DNA of 64,000 nt from Candidatus Krumholzibacteriota bacterium (GCA_024276305.1 JAJRXK010000058.1:1-64000); one strand, 5' to 3'; positions 47,260 through 56,036 are shown, numbered from the stretch's first letter. The notes: generated from the letters alone by a model not told the origin. Translations and numbers: made by a program.

Positions 47260-47663
47260 TCGGGAGAAGACCGGCGTGATGGGTGCCCCCGGGCTTCGGC
47301 CTCTCGCTGGGCCTGGCGCATGGCCACCATCCCCTGGAGCACCGCTTCTTTGACCAGGACATCTTCGATCTGGGGGTCGTAGACCTCCCAACGAAGCCAT
47401 TCGGCGAGCATGAACACCAGTGCGAAGACCTGAGGGCCACGCTCCTGGACCCACGGCCGTGGAACCGAGACCTCGATGGACAGATCGTGATAGTCGAGAC
47501 CCATCACCCCGTGCTCGTCGGCCTCTCCGAACTCGTAACGGCCCTCGCTCACTTCGACCACCCCTGGAATTCGGAGAAGTCGGGCCCGACTCTCGTGGCT
47601 CGACCCCGCCGCGTCGGATCGGGCAGAGGGCCGAAGACAAAGTGCGTAGGAACTCGCGGTCAT
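47256..47663 (-). CDS. uncharacterised protein
   Basis: Protein of 135 aa from ATG 47663. It has no signal peptide and no motif I recognise. The central part (HGVMGLDYHDLSIEVSVPRPWVQERGP) is beta-like and the C-terminal part is helical and charged. Reading frame and codon use look like a real gene: it fills the space between gcdH and the divergent lipoprotein gene. Confidence 0.6.
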   Translation of the reverse strand: MTASSYALCLRPSARSDAAGSSHESRARLLRIPGVVEVSEGRYEFGEADEHGVMGLDYHDLSIEVSVPRPWVQERGPQVFALVFMLAEWLRWEVYDPQIEDVLVKEAVLQGMVAMRQAQREAEARGHPSRRSSPD

Positions 47664-47806
47664 GATCTCTTTGCTCCCGAGAGGTCGCGAATGCGTACTT
47701 GAGAGGCAGGCCAACATCGCGGATTCTCGGACCTGCACCCCGAATCGACGGTGGACCTTCAAAACATAGGATCTTTTCCGGAGATCGGCAGGAAGGGAGG
47801 AGAAGG

Positions 47807-48388
47807 ATGCGACGGATTGCCACTGCAGGAATATTCCTCCTGGCCGTCGGATCCATTTCCGCTCTAGTCGGCTGTGCGAAACCCTCGGCTCCCGATCTTC
47901 TTCTGGTGGCCCCCTTCCACCGCGGCCTGGTTCTGGCCGAGGACGATCCAGACACCATCCGCTTCGACCTGCGCGGTGCGGTGGGGTCGCTGCGCATGCT
48001 GCCGCGCAACCTCGAAGACCCCGATGAGATGCGCGCCGCGGTCGCAGAGAATCCGCCCGCAATTCTCTGGCTTCGGGGAACACCACGCTTCGACCACTGG
48101 CTCGGCTCTCTCCCGGAATCTTGGCATGGCGTGGTGCTGCGCACTCTTCCCCCCGCCCGACTGGAGAATTGGACTTCCCCGGACCCACCCGGACATCTCA
48201 CGGTCCTCTACGCTCCTCCGGCCCGTAGCGACCGAATCCATGCCGCCTACGTCCGTCGCCTGCTCCACGCCCTGAAGGAAGGGGTCGACCTGCGCGAGGC
48301 CAACCGTCGGGCCGCAGGAGACGAGATCGCCTGGACTCTGTTCGGAGACGGCACCTGGACCTGGAGGAACCATGCCTCGAAGCGCTGA
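47807..48388 (+). CDS. lipoprotein upstream of the HEAT-transporter gene
   Basis: Protein of 193 aa. ATG 47807 follows GGGAGGAGAAGG, a very strong ribosome site. The signal peptide ends in the lipobox ALVGC (Cys about 22). The mature part has an alpha/beta pattern (LLLVAPFHRGLVLAEDD, AILWLRGTPRFDHWL, HLTVLYAPPARSD) reminiscent of periplasmic binding or Rossmann-like domains. It is followed closely by the transporter-HEAT gene and is probably co-transcribed. Function unknown. Confidence 0.75.
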   Translation: MRRIATAGIFLLAVGSISALVGCAKPSAPDLLLVAPFHRGLVLAEDDPDTIRFDLRGAVGSLRMLPRNLEDPDEMRAAVAENPPAILWLRGTPRFDHWLGSLPESWHGVVLRTLPPARLENWTSPDPPGHLTVLYAPPARSDRIHAAYVRRLLHALKEGVDLREANRRAAGDEIAWTLFGDGTWTWRNHASKR

Positions 48389-48478
48389 ATTCCTGACCAA
48401 CCCAGAGGGCTGACCATCGGTGGACTGAATCCATTCTCGGCCGTACGGCCCGGCGAGCACCGCCTCGTCTACGGAGCC

Positions 48479-51202
48479 ATGCTCACCCTATGGGCGGTCA
48501 TGGCGGCGCACTCTCTCCTCGAGACCGCTCGGGACAGTCTTTTCTTGGCCAAGCTCCCCGCAACCTACCTCCCGTGGGCATATATCTGCATCGCAGCTGC
48601 CGCCATCCTGTTCATCCAGCTGCAGGCGCTACTTCCGTTGCGGGGGACCAATCGACAGGTTCTCGGCATGACCTTGGGGCTGTCGTCGGGGGTCACCCTC
48701 GGTCTGTGGTGGCTCTCGCAGACCGGTCAAACCTGGGTACTCGCAACGATCTACGTGTGGGCCGGCGTTTTTTCGACCCTGGTGGTCACCCGCTTCTGGA
48801 TGGTCGCCGCGGATGTCTTCAGTCTGACCCAGGCCAAAAGGGTCTTCGCCCTCATCGGCGCCGGAAGCGTGGTGGGCGCGATTGCGGGATCGGGTACGGC
48901 CAGCGTCCTGACCCGTTTCTTCGTCGATCCACGCCAATTCCTGGTGGTGGCTTCGGCCTTGATGGCCGGAGCCGCGATCCTGCCGCTGCTCCTTCTGCGC
49001 TTGGAGGACGAAGGCCCAGTCAGGAGTCCCGACACTCCCACCTGTCCCAATCCCCTTCACTGGGGAAGTTGCACTCACTCCATTCGTCACACTCCCTATC
49101 TCCGAAACCTCTTCGCGCTGGTGCTCTGGTCCACGGTGGCTCTGACCTTCGTGGACTATCTCTTCAAGAGCATCGTGGCAGATGTCGTCCCCGCCGAGTC
49201 GCTCCCCGAATTCTTCGCCACGACCTACTTCTGTCTCAACCTTGCATCCCTGGGTCTCCAACTGACCTTCGTCGGATTCATGCTTCGGCGGGGTGGACTG
49301 CAACGATCTCTGACCACCATGCCGATCCTCCTCGGTCTCGCCGCCCTATGGCTGCTCGCGATGGCGATCCTCGGCCCCGCATTGCTCCTCTTGCCCGCCC
49401 TGGCTCTGAAGTCCGTGGATGGAAGTCTTCGCCACACGCTCCACCGAACCGCGATCGAAACCCTTTACGTCCCCCTCACTCGCGAGCTTCGCGACCGCGT
49501 CAAGACCACTCTGGACGTGCTCGGACAGCGAGGAGGCCAAGCCCTGGCCTCCTTGGTGTTGGTCCCGGTCATTCTCCTGCCCCATTCGCAGTGGATTCTT
49601 TCGGCGGCGGTCGTGGGCCTCTGTTGGATGTGGCTACGCCGGGCCCGACGCCTGCATTCGCACTATCTCGACCTATTCCGGACAACGCTGGGAGAAGGTC
49701 GATCGCATGTCCGCCTCGACTTCCCGGAACTCGATCTGGCCTCCCTCGAAACCCTCATGGCTCACCTCAACTCCGAGAACGACGCCGAAGTCCTTGCGGC
49801 CATGGACATCCTCGAGGAGCAGCAACGAATCCATCTCATCCCCGGCCTCATCCTCTACCATCCCTCGAGTCGAATCGTCGTGCGCGCCCTGGAGCTCTTC
49901 GAGCGCCATGACCAGAAGAACCTCGGCGGCATTCTCGACCGCACCGAACACCATGAGGACCCGGAGGTCCGAGCTGCAGCCCTGCGGGTTCGGATCCGCC
50001 ATGCACCCGATGTGAGTCATCTCCTCCACGTCTTTCTCGATGATCCCTCACCCATCGTGCGTATGACCGCCCTGGTGGGCTTGGTCGCCGCCGAATGGAT
50101 CACCGGGGAGGAAGCCGAGAAAGCCACCCGGAGCTTGGCCAGTGAAGCGGAAGACGACGAGATCGTGGCCCTCCTCAAGTCCATCCGTACCAACCCCGCG
50201 GCCATCCATACCCCTCTCCTCCTCCACTTCGCGGAGCACGAGAGCCTCGACGTCCGACTCGAGGTGGCTCTGGCCATGCGGCTCGTTCATGACGATCGCC
50301 ATCTGCCGGCCCTGCTCCAGATGCTGGCATTTCGTCAGATCCGGTTCGCAGCCCGAAGCGCCCTGGTGTCGATGGGTCCCGCCGCCGTCGATTACCTCGA
50401 GGCATCGCTTGCCGACGCATCTCTGCCCCAGGAGATTCGACGTCACATCCCCCGCACCCTGGCTCGCTTCGCTCCCGAGACCGTGGTCCGGATTCTCAGC
50501 GATCGACTGGGAAGCGAAGGCGACGGCTTGGTCCGGTTCAAGATTCTCCGAGCCCTCGGTCATCTCCGTCGTGTCGATCCCAACCTGGCCATCCCCACCC
50601 GCCCTCTCGACGACGCGATCCTCGAGACGCTGCAAGGGTGTTTCCGCCTCCTGGATTGGCAGCTCCACCTCGAGAAGGCCGGAAGAGAGGACCCATCTCG
50701 GCTCACGGCCGTGCACCAGCTCCTCCACACAACTCTATTGCGCAAGGAGCACCACGCCATCGAGAGGCTCTTTCGCCTGCTGGGACTTCGGCACCCTGAG
50801 GAGGACTGGCAACAGATTCACCGCGGAGTCACGAGCTCCCGAGCCGACAACCGAGCCAGCAGCGCCGAACTCATCGAAGCGAACTTGAGCGGACAGCTCC
50901 GCGACGCGGTCCTGGCCCTGGTCGATGACCTTCCCGTCGTCCAGCGCCTGGTGGGAGGCCGGGCCTTCTATCGGGCCGAGGTCCGAGACTTCGCCTCCCT
51001 CCTCGAAGAATTCGTCGAACGGTCCAGCCTCGGACTGCGATCGCTCGCGTACTATCACATCGCGGAGACCCAATTGGGATCCCTGCGTCCCCTCCTGGAG
51101 GCCCGGCGAGAGGACGCGCCCTCCTTCGAACGCGACGTCATCGAACGCGCTCTGGCCCTGCTCGACGACCCCAACCCCCAGGTTCTGCGCTATGACGGTT
51201 GA
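48479..51202 (+). CDS. nucleotide-transporter-like (MFS/TLC) protein fused to HEAT repeats
   Basis: Protein of 907 aa from ATG 48479. About twelve membrane helices fill residues 1-390; the first (LETARDSLFLAKLPATYLPW) and the QAKRVFALIGAGSVVGAIAGS segment are typical of the ATP/ADP translocase-like NTT/MFS group. Residues 410-900 are helical repeats of HEAT type on the cytoplasmic side. Homologues usually start with VRPGE; here NPFSAVRPGEHRLVYGAM lies in frame upstream of the ATG but lacks ATG/GTG/TTG, so translation may begin earlier at a rare codon. It overlaps the cyclic-nucleotide-binding gene by 11 bases. Transported substrate unknown. Confidence 0.85.
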   Translation: MLTLWAVMAAHSLLETARDSLFLAKLPATYLPWAYICIAAAAILFIQLQALLPLRGTNRQVLGMTLGLSSGVTLGLWWLSQTGQTWVLATIYVWAGVFSTLVVTRFWMVAADVFSLTQAKRVFALIGAGSVVGAIAGSGTASVLTRFFVDPRQFLVVASALMAGAAILPLLLLRLEDEGPVRSPDTPTCPNPLHWGSCTHSIRHTPYLRNLFALVLWSTVALTFVDYLFKSIVADVVPAESLPEFFATTYFCLNLASLGLQLTFVGFMLRRGGLQRSLTTMPILLGLAALWLLAMAILGPALLLLPALALKSVDGSLRHTLHRTAIETLYVPLTRELRDRVKTTLDVLGQRGGQALASLVLVPVILLPHSQWILSAAVVGLCWMWLRRARRLHSHYLDLFRTTLGEGRSHVRLDFPELDLASLETLMAHLNSENDAEVLAAMDILEEQQRIHLIPGLILYHPSSRIVVRALELFERHDQKNLGGILDRTEHHEDPEVRAAALRVRIRHAPDVSHLLHVFLDDPSPIVRMTALVGLVAAEWITGEEAEKATRSLASEAEDDEIVALLKSIRTNPAAIHTPLLLHFAEHESLDVRLEVALAMRLVHDDRHLPALLQMLAFRQIRFAARSALVSMGPAAVDYLEASLADASLPQEIRRHIPRTLARFAPETVVRILSDRLGSEGDGLVRFKILRALGHLRRVDPNLAIPTRPLDDAILETLQGCFRLLDWQLHLEKAGREDPSRLTAVHQLLHTTLLRKEHHAIERLFRLLGLRHPEEDWQQIHRGVTSSRADNRASSAELIEANLSGQLRDAVLALVDDLPVVQRLVGGRAFYRAEVRDFASLLEEFVERSSLGLRSLAYYHIAETQLGSLRPLLEARREDAPSFERDVIERALALLDDPNPQVLRYDG

Positions 51203-52169
51203 AGCTCGCTTTGTCGGACCCGTGGATCGCCTCCTCTTCATGAAGACGATCCCGACCTTGCGCGGTCTCGACACCGAACTCCTGGCCACCATCGCCCGTT
51301 CCCTCGAGGAACGGACCTACGCCCAAGGCGACGTCGTCTTTCGAAGCGGCGAACTCGCCGACCGGATGTGCGTGGTGGTCAGTGGACGGATCGCTCAAAC
51401 CCACGCGGGAAAGCCCTTCGCCTCCACCGCCCCCGGCGACACCGTGGGGCTTCTCCACGCCTTGGCCGACAACGACGAACTGGGAGCGACCGCCGAAGTC
51501 GACACCCTGGCCCTCGAGTATGCCATGGATCCGTTCTTCGACCTCTACGAAGAGCACTTCGCTCTCCTGCAGAACACCATCGTGCAGTTGGCCCGCTATC
51601 AACGGGGCCTGCTCGAGCATGTCGCGGACGGATCGGTCCGTTCGTCCTGGAGTTCCGACCAGGCGATGGCCATCCCTTCCCGTGATTTGGACGTCGTCGA
51701 GCGCCTGGTCCTCCTCAGCCGCGGGGAGGTCTTCCGCAACATCGGAATCGGCGCCCTCTCGTTACTGGCCCAAGCCCTGAAACAGGAGAGCTATCCCTCG
51801 GGCACCGCGATCTGGGAGCGGGGAGATCGCGCGGGCCACTTAGACCTCCTCCTCTCGGGCGAGGTCAGGGCGCAGTGGGAGAGCGGTAGTTTCGTCGCCC
51901 GGCCGGGCTATCCTCTGGGGAGTGTCGAGACCCTTGCCCGGCAGGATCGCTGGTACGATGCCACCGCCCTCGGCGATGTGGTGGTGCTGCGAGGAGACCA
52001 CGAAACTCTCTTCGATGTCCTCGAAGACGACTTCGACGTGGCCATGGACTTCGTGGGAGCCATGGCCCGTGGGATTCTTCGCAGCGCGAGTCGCTTCGTG
52101 GACCAAGCGGGCCCGATGGACAGCCCCTTTCAGTTCCTGATGGGCTCTCCGGCCGAGGACCACGGCTAG
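51192..52169 (+). CDS. double cyclic-nucleotide-binding-domain protein
   Basis: Protein of 325 aa. Two cNMP-fold domains are visible: about 15-125 (FMKTIPTLRGLDTELLATIARSL, QGDVVFRSGELADRMCVVVSGRI) and about 180-290 (LVLLSRGEVFRNIGIGALSLLAQAL, ERGDRAGHLDLLLSGEV). The phosphate-binding cassette is incomplete in both, so ligand binding is uncertain. No DNA-binding domain is present. The ATG lies inside the end of the HEAT-transporter gene, implying coupling: it probably acts as a soluble regulatory partner of that membrane protein. Confidence 0.85.
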   Translation: MTVEARFVGPVDRLLFMKTIPTLRGLDTELLATIARSLEERTYAQGDVVFRSGELADRMCVVVSGRIAQTHAGKPFASTAPGDTVGLLHALADNDELGATAEVDTLALEYAMDPFFDLYEEHFALLQNTIVQLARYQRGLLEHVADGSVRSSWSSDQAMAIPSRDLDVVERLVLLSRGEVFRNIGIGALSLLAQALKQESYPSGTAIWERGDRAGHLDLLLSGEVRAQWESGSFVARPGYPLGSVETLARQDRWYDATALGDVVVLRGDHETLFDVLEDDFDVAMDFVGAMARGILRSASRFVDQAGPMDSPFQFLMGSPAEDHG

Positions 52170-52309
52170 AGCGGAAGCGATTGCTCGATCCCGTACTTGC
52201 GGCAGGCGTCCATCGCTGAGTCTCAGGTGTCTGATCCGTCATCGTCTTCCCTCCAATGATTGGTCCCTGCTACTCTAGCAGCTGTCCAGTCTCGGAGGGG
52301 GCAGTATAC

Positions 52310-52340
52310 TTCGCCAGAATCCAACTGAGAACCTGGCGAA
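52310..52340. promoter_or_regulatory. inverted repeat upstream of a small membrane protein gene
   Basis: TTCGCCAG (52310-52317) is repeated in exact inversion as CTGGCGAA (52333-52340) with 15 bases between. TATACT at 52305-52310 just before it could be a -10 element. An operator or a weak hairpin are both possible. Confidence 0.35.
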
Positions 52341-52374
52341 TATCGAAGCCCCGTAACAAGTGGAACAGGATCGC

Positions 52375-52398
52375 TCTTTGTCTTTGTCTTTGTCTTCG
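52375..52398. repeat. hexanucleotide tandem repeat
   Basis: TCTTTG is repeated three times exactly (52375-52392) plus an imperfect fourth copy (TCTTCG). It lies about 40 bases before the start of the small membrane protein gene, where length changes could alter promoter spacing. Confidence 0.6.
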
Positions 52399-52434
52399 TG
52401 TACAGTAGCGCAAGGATCGGATTGGGAGGCTTCG

Positions 52435-52674
52435 ATGAATTCGCACATGGTGTGGATACTGACCGGAACAGTAATGTCGGTTGCCCTGAGCCTCGCCTCG
52501 CGTTTCTTGGGTCTTCGGATGCGCATGGGCAAGGCGGGGATCTTGCTACTCTCACTTCTACTGGCATACCCGGTGTTTGTGGGCCCCGTGGGGCACGGTG
52601 GAGTCTGGCTCAATCTGGTCGGAGGTTCTCTAGCTGTGCTGGCAATACTATACGACGTGAGCAAGAACAAGTAG
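52435..52674 (+). CDS. small membrane protein
   Basis: Protein of 79 aa. ATG 52435 follows GGGAGG. Three hydrophobic segments are visible: MVWILTGTVMSVALSLAS, GILLLSLLLAYPVFVGPVG and WLNLVGGSLAVLAILY. No motif is recognised. It sits in an accessory patch with lower GC than its surroundings. Confidence 0.6.
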   Translation: MNSHMVWILTGTVMSVALSLASRFLGLRMRMGKAGILLLSLLLAYPVFVGPVGHGGVWLNLVGGSLAVLAILYDVSKNK

Positions 52675-52700
52675 GGCCCCTCACATTCGGTGGGGGGGCC
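52675..52700. terminator. imperfect hairpin between convergent genes
   Basis: GGCCCCTCAC can pair with GTGGGGGGGCC, with one extra G, around a short loop, just after the stop of the small membrane protein gene and before the convergent lipoprotein stop. There is no T-run, so termination is uncertain. Confidence 0.4.
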
Positions 52701-52718
52701 GTATTGGGAAGTTCTGTG

Positions 52719-53531
52719 CTACCAGCCCCATGGCAAGTCATCGATGCCCCATGCACCGTCGCCTCCGCAACAGCCGCCGGTCTCGAGCTGATCGATCATC
52801 GCCATTACAAAGGCACTTGTCGCTCCTCCGACCGCCGTCCCTCCAAGCCAAGCCGCAATCGTATCAGCAGCGAGCACAATGTAGTCCTTGCCAGCGTATT
52901 TATGGAGGGTTGGCCTCTCTTCGATGTTCAACCCATAGGATCCGACGAATACACCGACAACCTGCTTCTCTAGATTTGTGCCACGTTCGTCAGTCGAACG
53001 GGTGAATTCATCGAGACCGTCGCCAACTGCGTGCCGGTCTCCGTTGTAGACGTCCAAGAGTCGACCGCGAATTTCCTCGCCCACGGCAGGGGTCATTTCA
53101 CCGGATCTCCGTGATTCCTTGAGTGCACGCATAACCACCGCTCTCATTTCGTTCCGTTCGCTGACAGCCACAACAAAGTCGTGTGGAGTCGGGAAGATTG
53201 TCTTGAAACGCTGGAGTTCGGTAGATACAACAGCATCGAGTGATTTTGAACCTGGAGGAGAGAGGACAGGGTAGCGCTGATGTATCCTCTTCAGAATAGC
53301 CGGGAAATCCTTTCGAATTTCACCGGTGGGGTCCATTGTCACTGAGTACGTGTCGAGAATGTCGTGGACGATTTCGTTATGAATGCGAGCGTTGGCCATG
53401 ACTGTCGCGCCGGAAGCGTCTGAGATGGGAGCCGTAACGTGCTGGGTAACCGAATCATGTGCGGCGCAACCGACCAGAGTGACCAGACAAAGGCTGAGCG
53501 AAATCGATCGTAGTCGAATCGTCGAATTCAT
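52719..53531 (-). CDS. uncharacterised lipoprotein with C-terminal glycine-rich segment
   Basis: Protein of 270 aa. The signal peptide ends in the lipobox TLVGC (Cys22). The mature part is mostly helical (IHNEIVHDILDTY, LDAVVSTELQRFKTIFP). A hydrophobic Gly/Ala-rich stretch (WLGGTAVGGATSAFVMAMI) precedes a terminal GGCCGGDG cluster. Lower GC and less biased codons than its neighbours suggest acquired DNA. Function unknown. Confidence 0.68.
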   Translation of the reverse strand: MNSTIRLRSISLSLCLVTLVGCAAHDSVTQHVTAPISDASGATVMANARIHNEIVHDILDTYSVTMDPTGEIRKDFPAILKRIHQRYPVLSPPGSKSLDAVVSTELQRFKTIFPTPHDFVVAVSERNEMRAVVMRALKESRRSGEMTPAVGEEIRGRLLDVYNGDRHAVGDGLDEFTRSTDERGTNLEKQVVGVFVGSYGLNIEERPTLHKYAGKDYIVLAADTIAAWLGGTAVGGATSAFVMAMIDQLETGGCCGGDGAWGIDDLPWGW

Positions 53532-53545
53532 CAGGAGATCTCCTG
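53532..53545. promoter_or_regulatory. 14-bp perfect palindrome over the ribosome binding site
   Basis: CAGGAGATCTCCTG abuts the lipoprotein ATG. It contains the Shine-Dalgarno GGAG and its own complement CTCC, so it may be an operator or a structure (in two mRNA copies or a tight hairpin) that hides the ribosome site. Confidence 0.4.
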
Positions 53546-53565
53546 TTCAGGTTTGGATGCGCGAA

Positions 53566-53796
53566 CTACGGCGCTTTCCGTGTATAGATTTCTCCGCTAT
53601 TTTGGCTTACAGGTCCATCGGGAAGGCCGTAGTTCTCTAGGGAGTTGATTGAAGCCTCAACCAAGGAATCCTTAGAAGCTCCGTCAGCCAATATCTGGTC
53701 GCACAGATCACCGAGCCCTTCGAGTGTAACTGTCGCGGGGAACCTTGGTTTATTGGTCACAGGACTTACCGAACCAGCTTCTCTTGGAGACAGCAT
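53566..53796 (-). CDS. possible small protein
   Basis: An open frame of 76 aa upstream of the lipoprotein on the same strand. It has an ATG start but no clear ribosome site. The composition is ordinary and soluble (VTLEGLGDLCDQILADGASKDSLVEASINSL). It may be a remnant or a real small gene. Confidence 0.3.
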   Translation of the reverse strand: MLSPREAGSVSPVTNKPRFPATVTLEGLGDLCDQILADGASKDSLVEASINSLENYGLPDGPVSQNSGEIYTRKAP

Positions 53797-54191
53797 GAAC
53801 GAGCTGGCCTAAGAACCCGCGCCAACACGTGAGGACCTTTCGTCGGAGAATACCTGCATCCTGCATGCCGCCGGATGTAGCTTCGCGAAACATGAGGTAT
53901 ATCGTTTGTAATTAGGGTCTTGCTATTGACGGCAAGCAGAAGAAGCACACATGAAATGTGTCCCGGTTCCCGAACATTGTCCGGAGATCCGTACACTATC
54001 TGTCGACGAAACCCAGTGGGGGCTCAACAACGAGGAATGCATGCAGCACGGTTTTGCGGCTTTCGATCGATCGTAGAATTGCGTGCGGCGTCATTGGGTG
54101 AGATCCCGCAGGAGGCCGGCGTGGATCCCGTCCCGCATCTTGTGGAAATTCTCTGACGTAGCCTCCGGGCTCGGATTGTCAGGCTATCGCG
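53797..54191. other. intergenic, probably degraded DNA next to IS remnants
   Basis: About 395 bases, with lower GC than the rest. I see no convincing gene, hairpin or repeat. TTGACGG near 53926 resembles a -35 element but has no clear -10. It most likely contains flanking debris of past insertions. Confidence 0.35.
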
Positions 54192-54657
54192 TCACGCAGC
54201 CTGGTTCAACATCTCTGCGACCTTCGGCATGTCCTTCCAACCGACAATCTTGCGAAACTGGATGTGACCGAGGGCAACGAGAGCCCACAGCAGCAGCAAG
54301 GCCGAGTTCGCGTTGCTGAACGATTCCTGCGTCTTCGTTCGCCTTCGAAACTCTCCGTTCAACCGCTCGATCTGGTTCGTCGTGCGAAGGCTTTTTCACT
54401 GCGACTTCGGATAGCGGTAGAAGGTCAGCAGATCATGCCCGGCCTCCTGGAGACTCGTCACCGCCTCCACGCAGAGCTTCGACCACTTTTCGCAGAGAGC
54501 GTCGTACGCCTTCTGGGCCGTCTCGAGATCAGCCGCGTAGACGATGTCGCGGTAGTCCCGCTTCATCTCCTCGTGACAGTACTTCAGTGCTGCCGAACGC
54601 AGGTTCCCGAGCTCGTGCTTCGTGCAACGCTGAATGTTCGTCGCGGGCCACGAGGTT
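54192..54657 (-). pseudogene. IS256-family transposase, C-terminal fragment
   Basis: The minus strand encodes WPATNIQRCTKHELGNL, then a helical region and, after an in-frame TGA where the family has Trp (YPKSQ-stop-KSLRTTN), the hallmark RTTNQIERLNGEFRRRTKTQ and a normal C-terminus ending in TGA at 54192. The N-terminal half is missing. This is a decayed mutator-type DDE transposase, cut by the second remnant to its right. Confidence 0.85.
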
Positions 54658-54659
54658 AG

Positions 54660-55722
54660 TGCATCATACCTTCTCTAAATTCGTTCAGCCCGCAGCCTCG
54701 GCAACGAGCGCTTGAGCAGGCGGGCCATGTCGGGTCTCTTGTTGGTGAAGCCAATTCATCAACGAGGAAGGACCAAGCGACATGACCCACCCCGAGCAGC
54801 ATGAATTGTCTGAGCTTGCGTTGGAAGCACTGGTCGAAGGAGAATTGGACGGGATGGCTACGGCGATTCAGATCCTGTTCAACGAGGCGATGCGGATCGA
54901 ACGGAGCCGATTCCTGCAGGTCGAGCCCCACGAGCGAACGGAAGACCGCACCGGCTACGCCAATGGCTACAAGCCGAAGACGGTGAAGAGCCGCGTCGGA
55001 GAGCTTGACCTGCGGATTCCGCAGACGCGCAACACCAGCACTCCATTCTATCCGCAGTCCCTTGAGCGCGGCCGTCGCAGCGAGCGAGCGCTGAGTCTGA
55101 CACTCGCCGAGATGTACGTCCAAGGGGTCTCGACGCGAAAAGCACAGGCCATCGTGGAAGAGCTCAGCGCGTGGCGCGAACGAGAAACAGGCGCCATCAA
55201 ACACCTGATTCTGGACGCTCGTTACGAGAAGGTCCGCCATGGGGTAGTGTGATCGATTGCGCTGTGCTGATCGCCAAGGGCGTTGGTGCCGACGACGGCA
55301 AGCGCTGAATCCTTGGGGTGGGCGTGTCGCTGAACGAGGCAGAGGTGCACTGGCGGTCCTTCCCGGAGGGCCTCCAAGGGCGCGGGACGCGCGGCGTGAA
55401 GACCGTGACGAGTGACGATCACAAGGGGCTCAAGGCCGCGCTCCGGGCCCGTCTAACGGGCGTGCCGTGGCAACGTTGCCAGTTTCATCTGCAGCGCAAC
55501 GCCGCTGGCTACGTGCCGCGCAAGGACGAACGGTCTCGAGCGCGTGAACAAGGAGATCAAGCGACGCACACGCGTCGCGACGCTCTTTCCGAACGAGGAG
55601 TCAGTCCTGCGACTGGTGAGTGCTCTGCTGATGGAAATCAGCGAGGAGTGGGAGGCCGGCCGCATCTACATCGCCAACCAGGACGACGACTCGACCTGAA
55701 GCGATTTACAGAAGAGGGGTTG
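54660..55722 (+). mobile_element. degraded IS256-family insertion sequence
   Basis: The left end near 54667 (CCTTCTCTAAAT) and the right end near 55703-55715 (ATTTACAGAAGAGG, inverse CCTCTTCTGTAAAT) are similar inverted ends. They bracket a broken transposase gene. The element is about 1.06 kb, shorter than intact relatives, in line with the deletions seen in the gene. Exact ends and target duplication cannot be fixed. Confidence 0.65.
54782..55699 (+). pseudogene. IS256-family transposase with deletions and frameshift
   Basis: ATG 54782 begins a normal N-terminus (LSELALEALVEGELDGMATAIQ, RTGYANGYKPKTVKSRVGELDLRIPQTR, MYVQGVSTRKAQAIVEELS). Then about 40 residues are missing before LILDARYEKVRHG, after which the frame shifts. 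The next part reads VIDCAVLIAKGVG, has a TGA, and continues EAEVHWRSFPEGLQG, TSDDHKGLKAALRA, WQRCQFHLQRNA. A further deletion and shift leads to GLERVNKEIKRRTRVATLFPNEES and the end at 55699. It is clearly inactive and differs from the neighbouring minus-strand remnant. Confidence 0.9.
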
Positions 55723-55814
55723 CTCTATCCTCACCTCCTCCGCCGGACTCAATCTCCCCACGCGGATCACGCCGAGACGAAACCCGTGGGAGAGAGTCTT
55801 CGACCCTTCTGCAA

Positions 55815-56036
55815 TCAACCCCAGTAGAAGGGGTCGTGTTTCACTTTGCGCGTCGTTCCGGCGTCGGGATGACGCGCTCGCTCGGCCTGCATGTCCTCCA
55901 ACCAACGACCCAGTTTCCGCACCGCCCTGATACAGCGCTGACGCAGCTCTTCGTCGTAGTCCCAGATGTCGTAGTCTTGAATGCGGCCCACGGAGTCGTC
56001 GTGGCGTTTGGACACTCGTGGTTTCGACGTGACCAT
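55815..56036 (-). CDS. small uncharacterised protein
   Basis: Protein of 73 aa. ATG 56036 has AAAGGAG 8 bases upstream, a strong ribosome site. The protein is hydrophilic and helical (DEELRQRCIRAVRKLGRWLEDMQAERA) and ends HDPFYWG. It lies beside the degraded IS256 element and is not part of that transposase. No family is recognised. Confidence 0.5.
   Translation of the reverse strand: MVTSKPRVSKRHDDSVGRIQDYDIWDYDEELRQRCIRAVRKLGRWLEDMQAERARHPDAGTTRKVKHDPFYWG

Noticed and set aside
45517-48201. An 894-aa open frame on the minus strand
   Set aside because: It runs antisense through gcdH and three other plausible genes. Its protein is low in recognisable motifs and reflects codon bias of GC-rich genes on the other strand.
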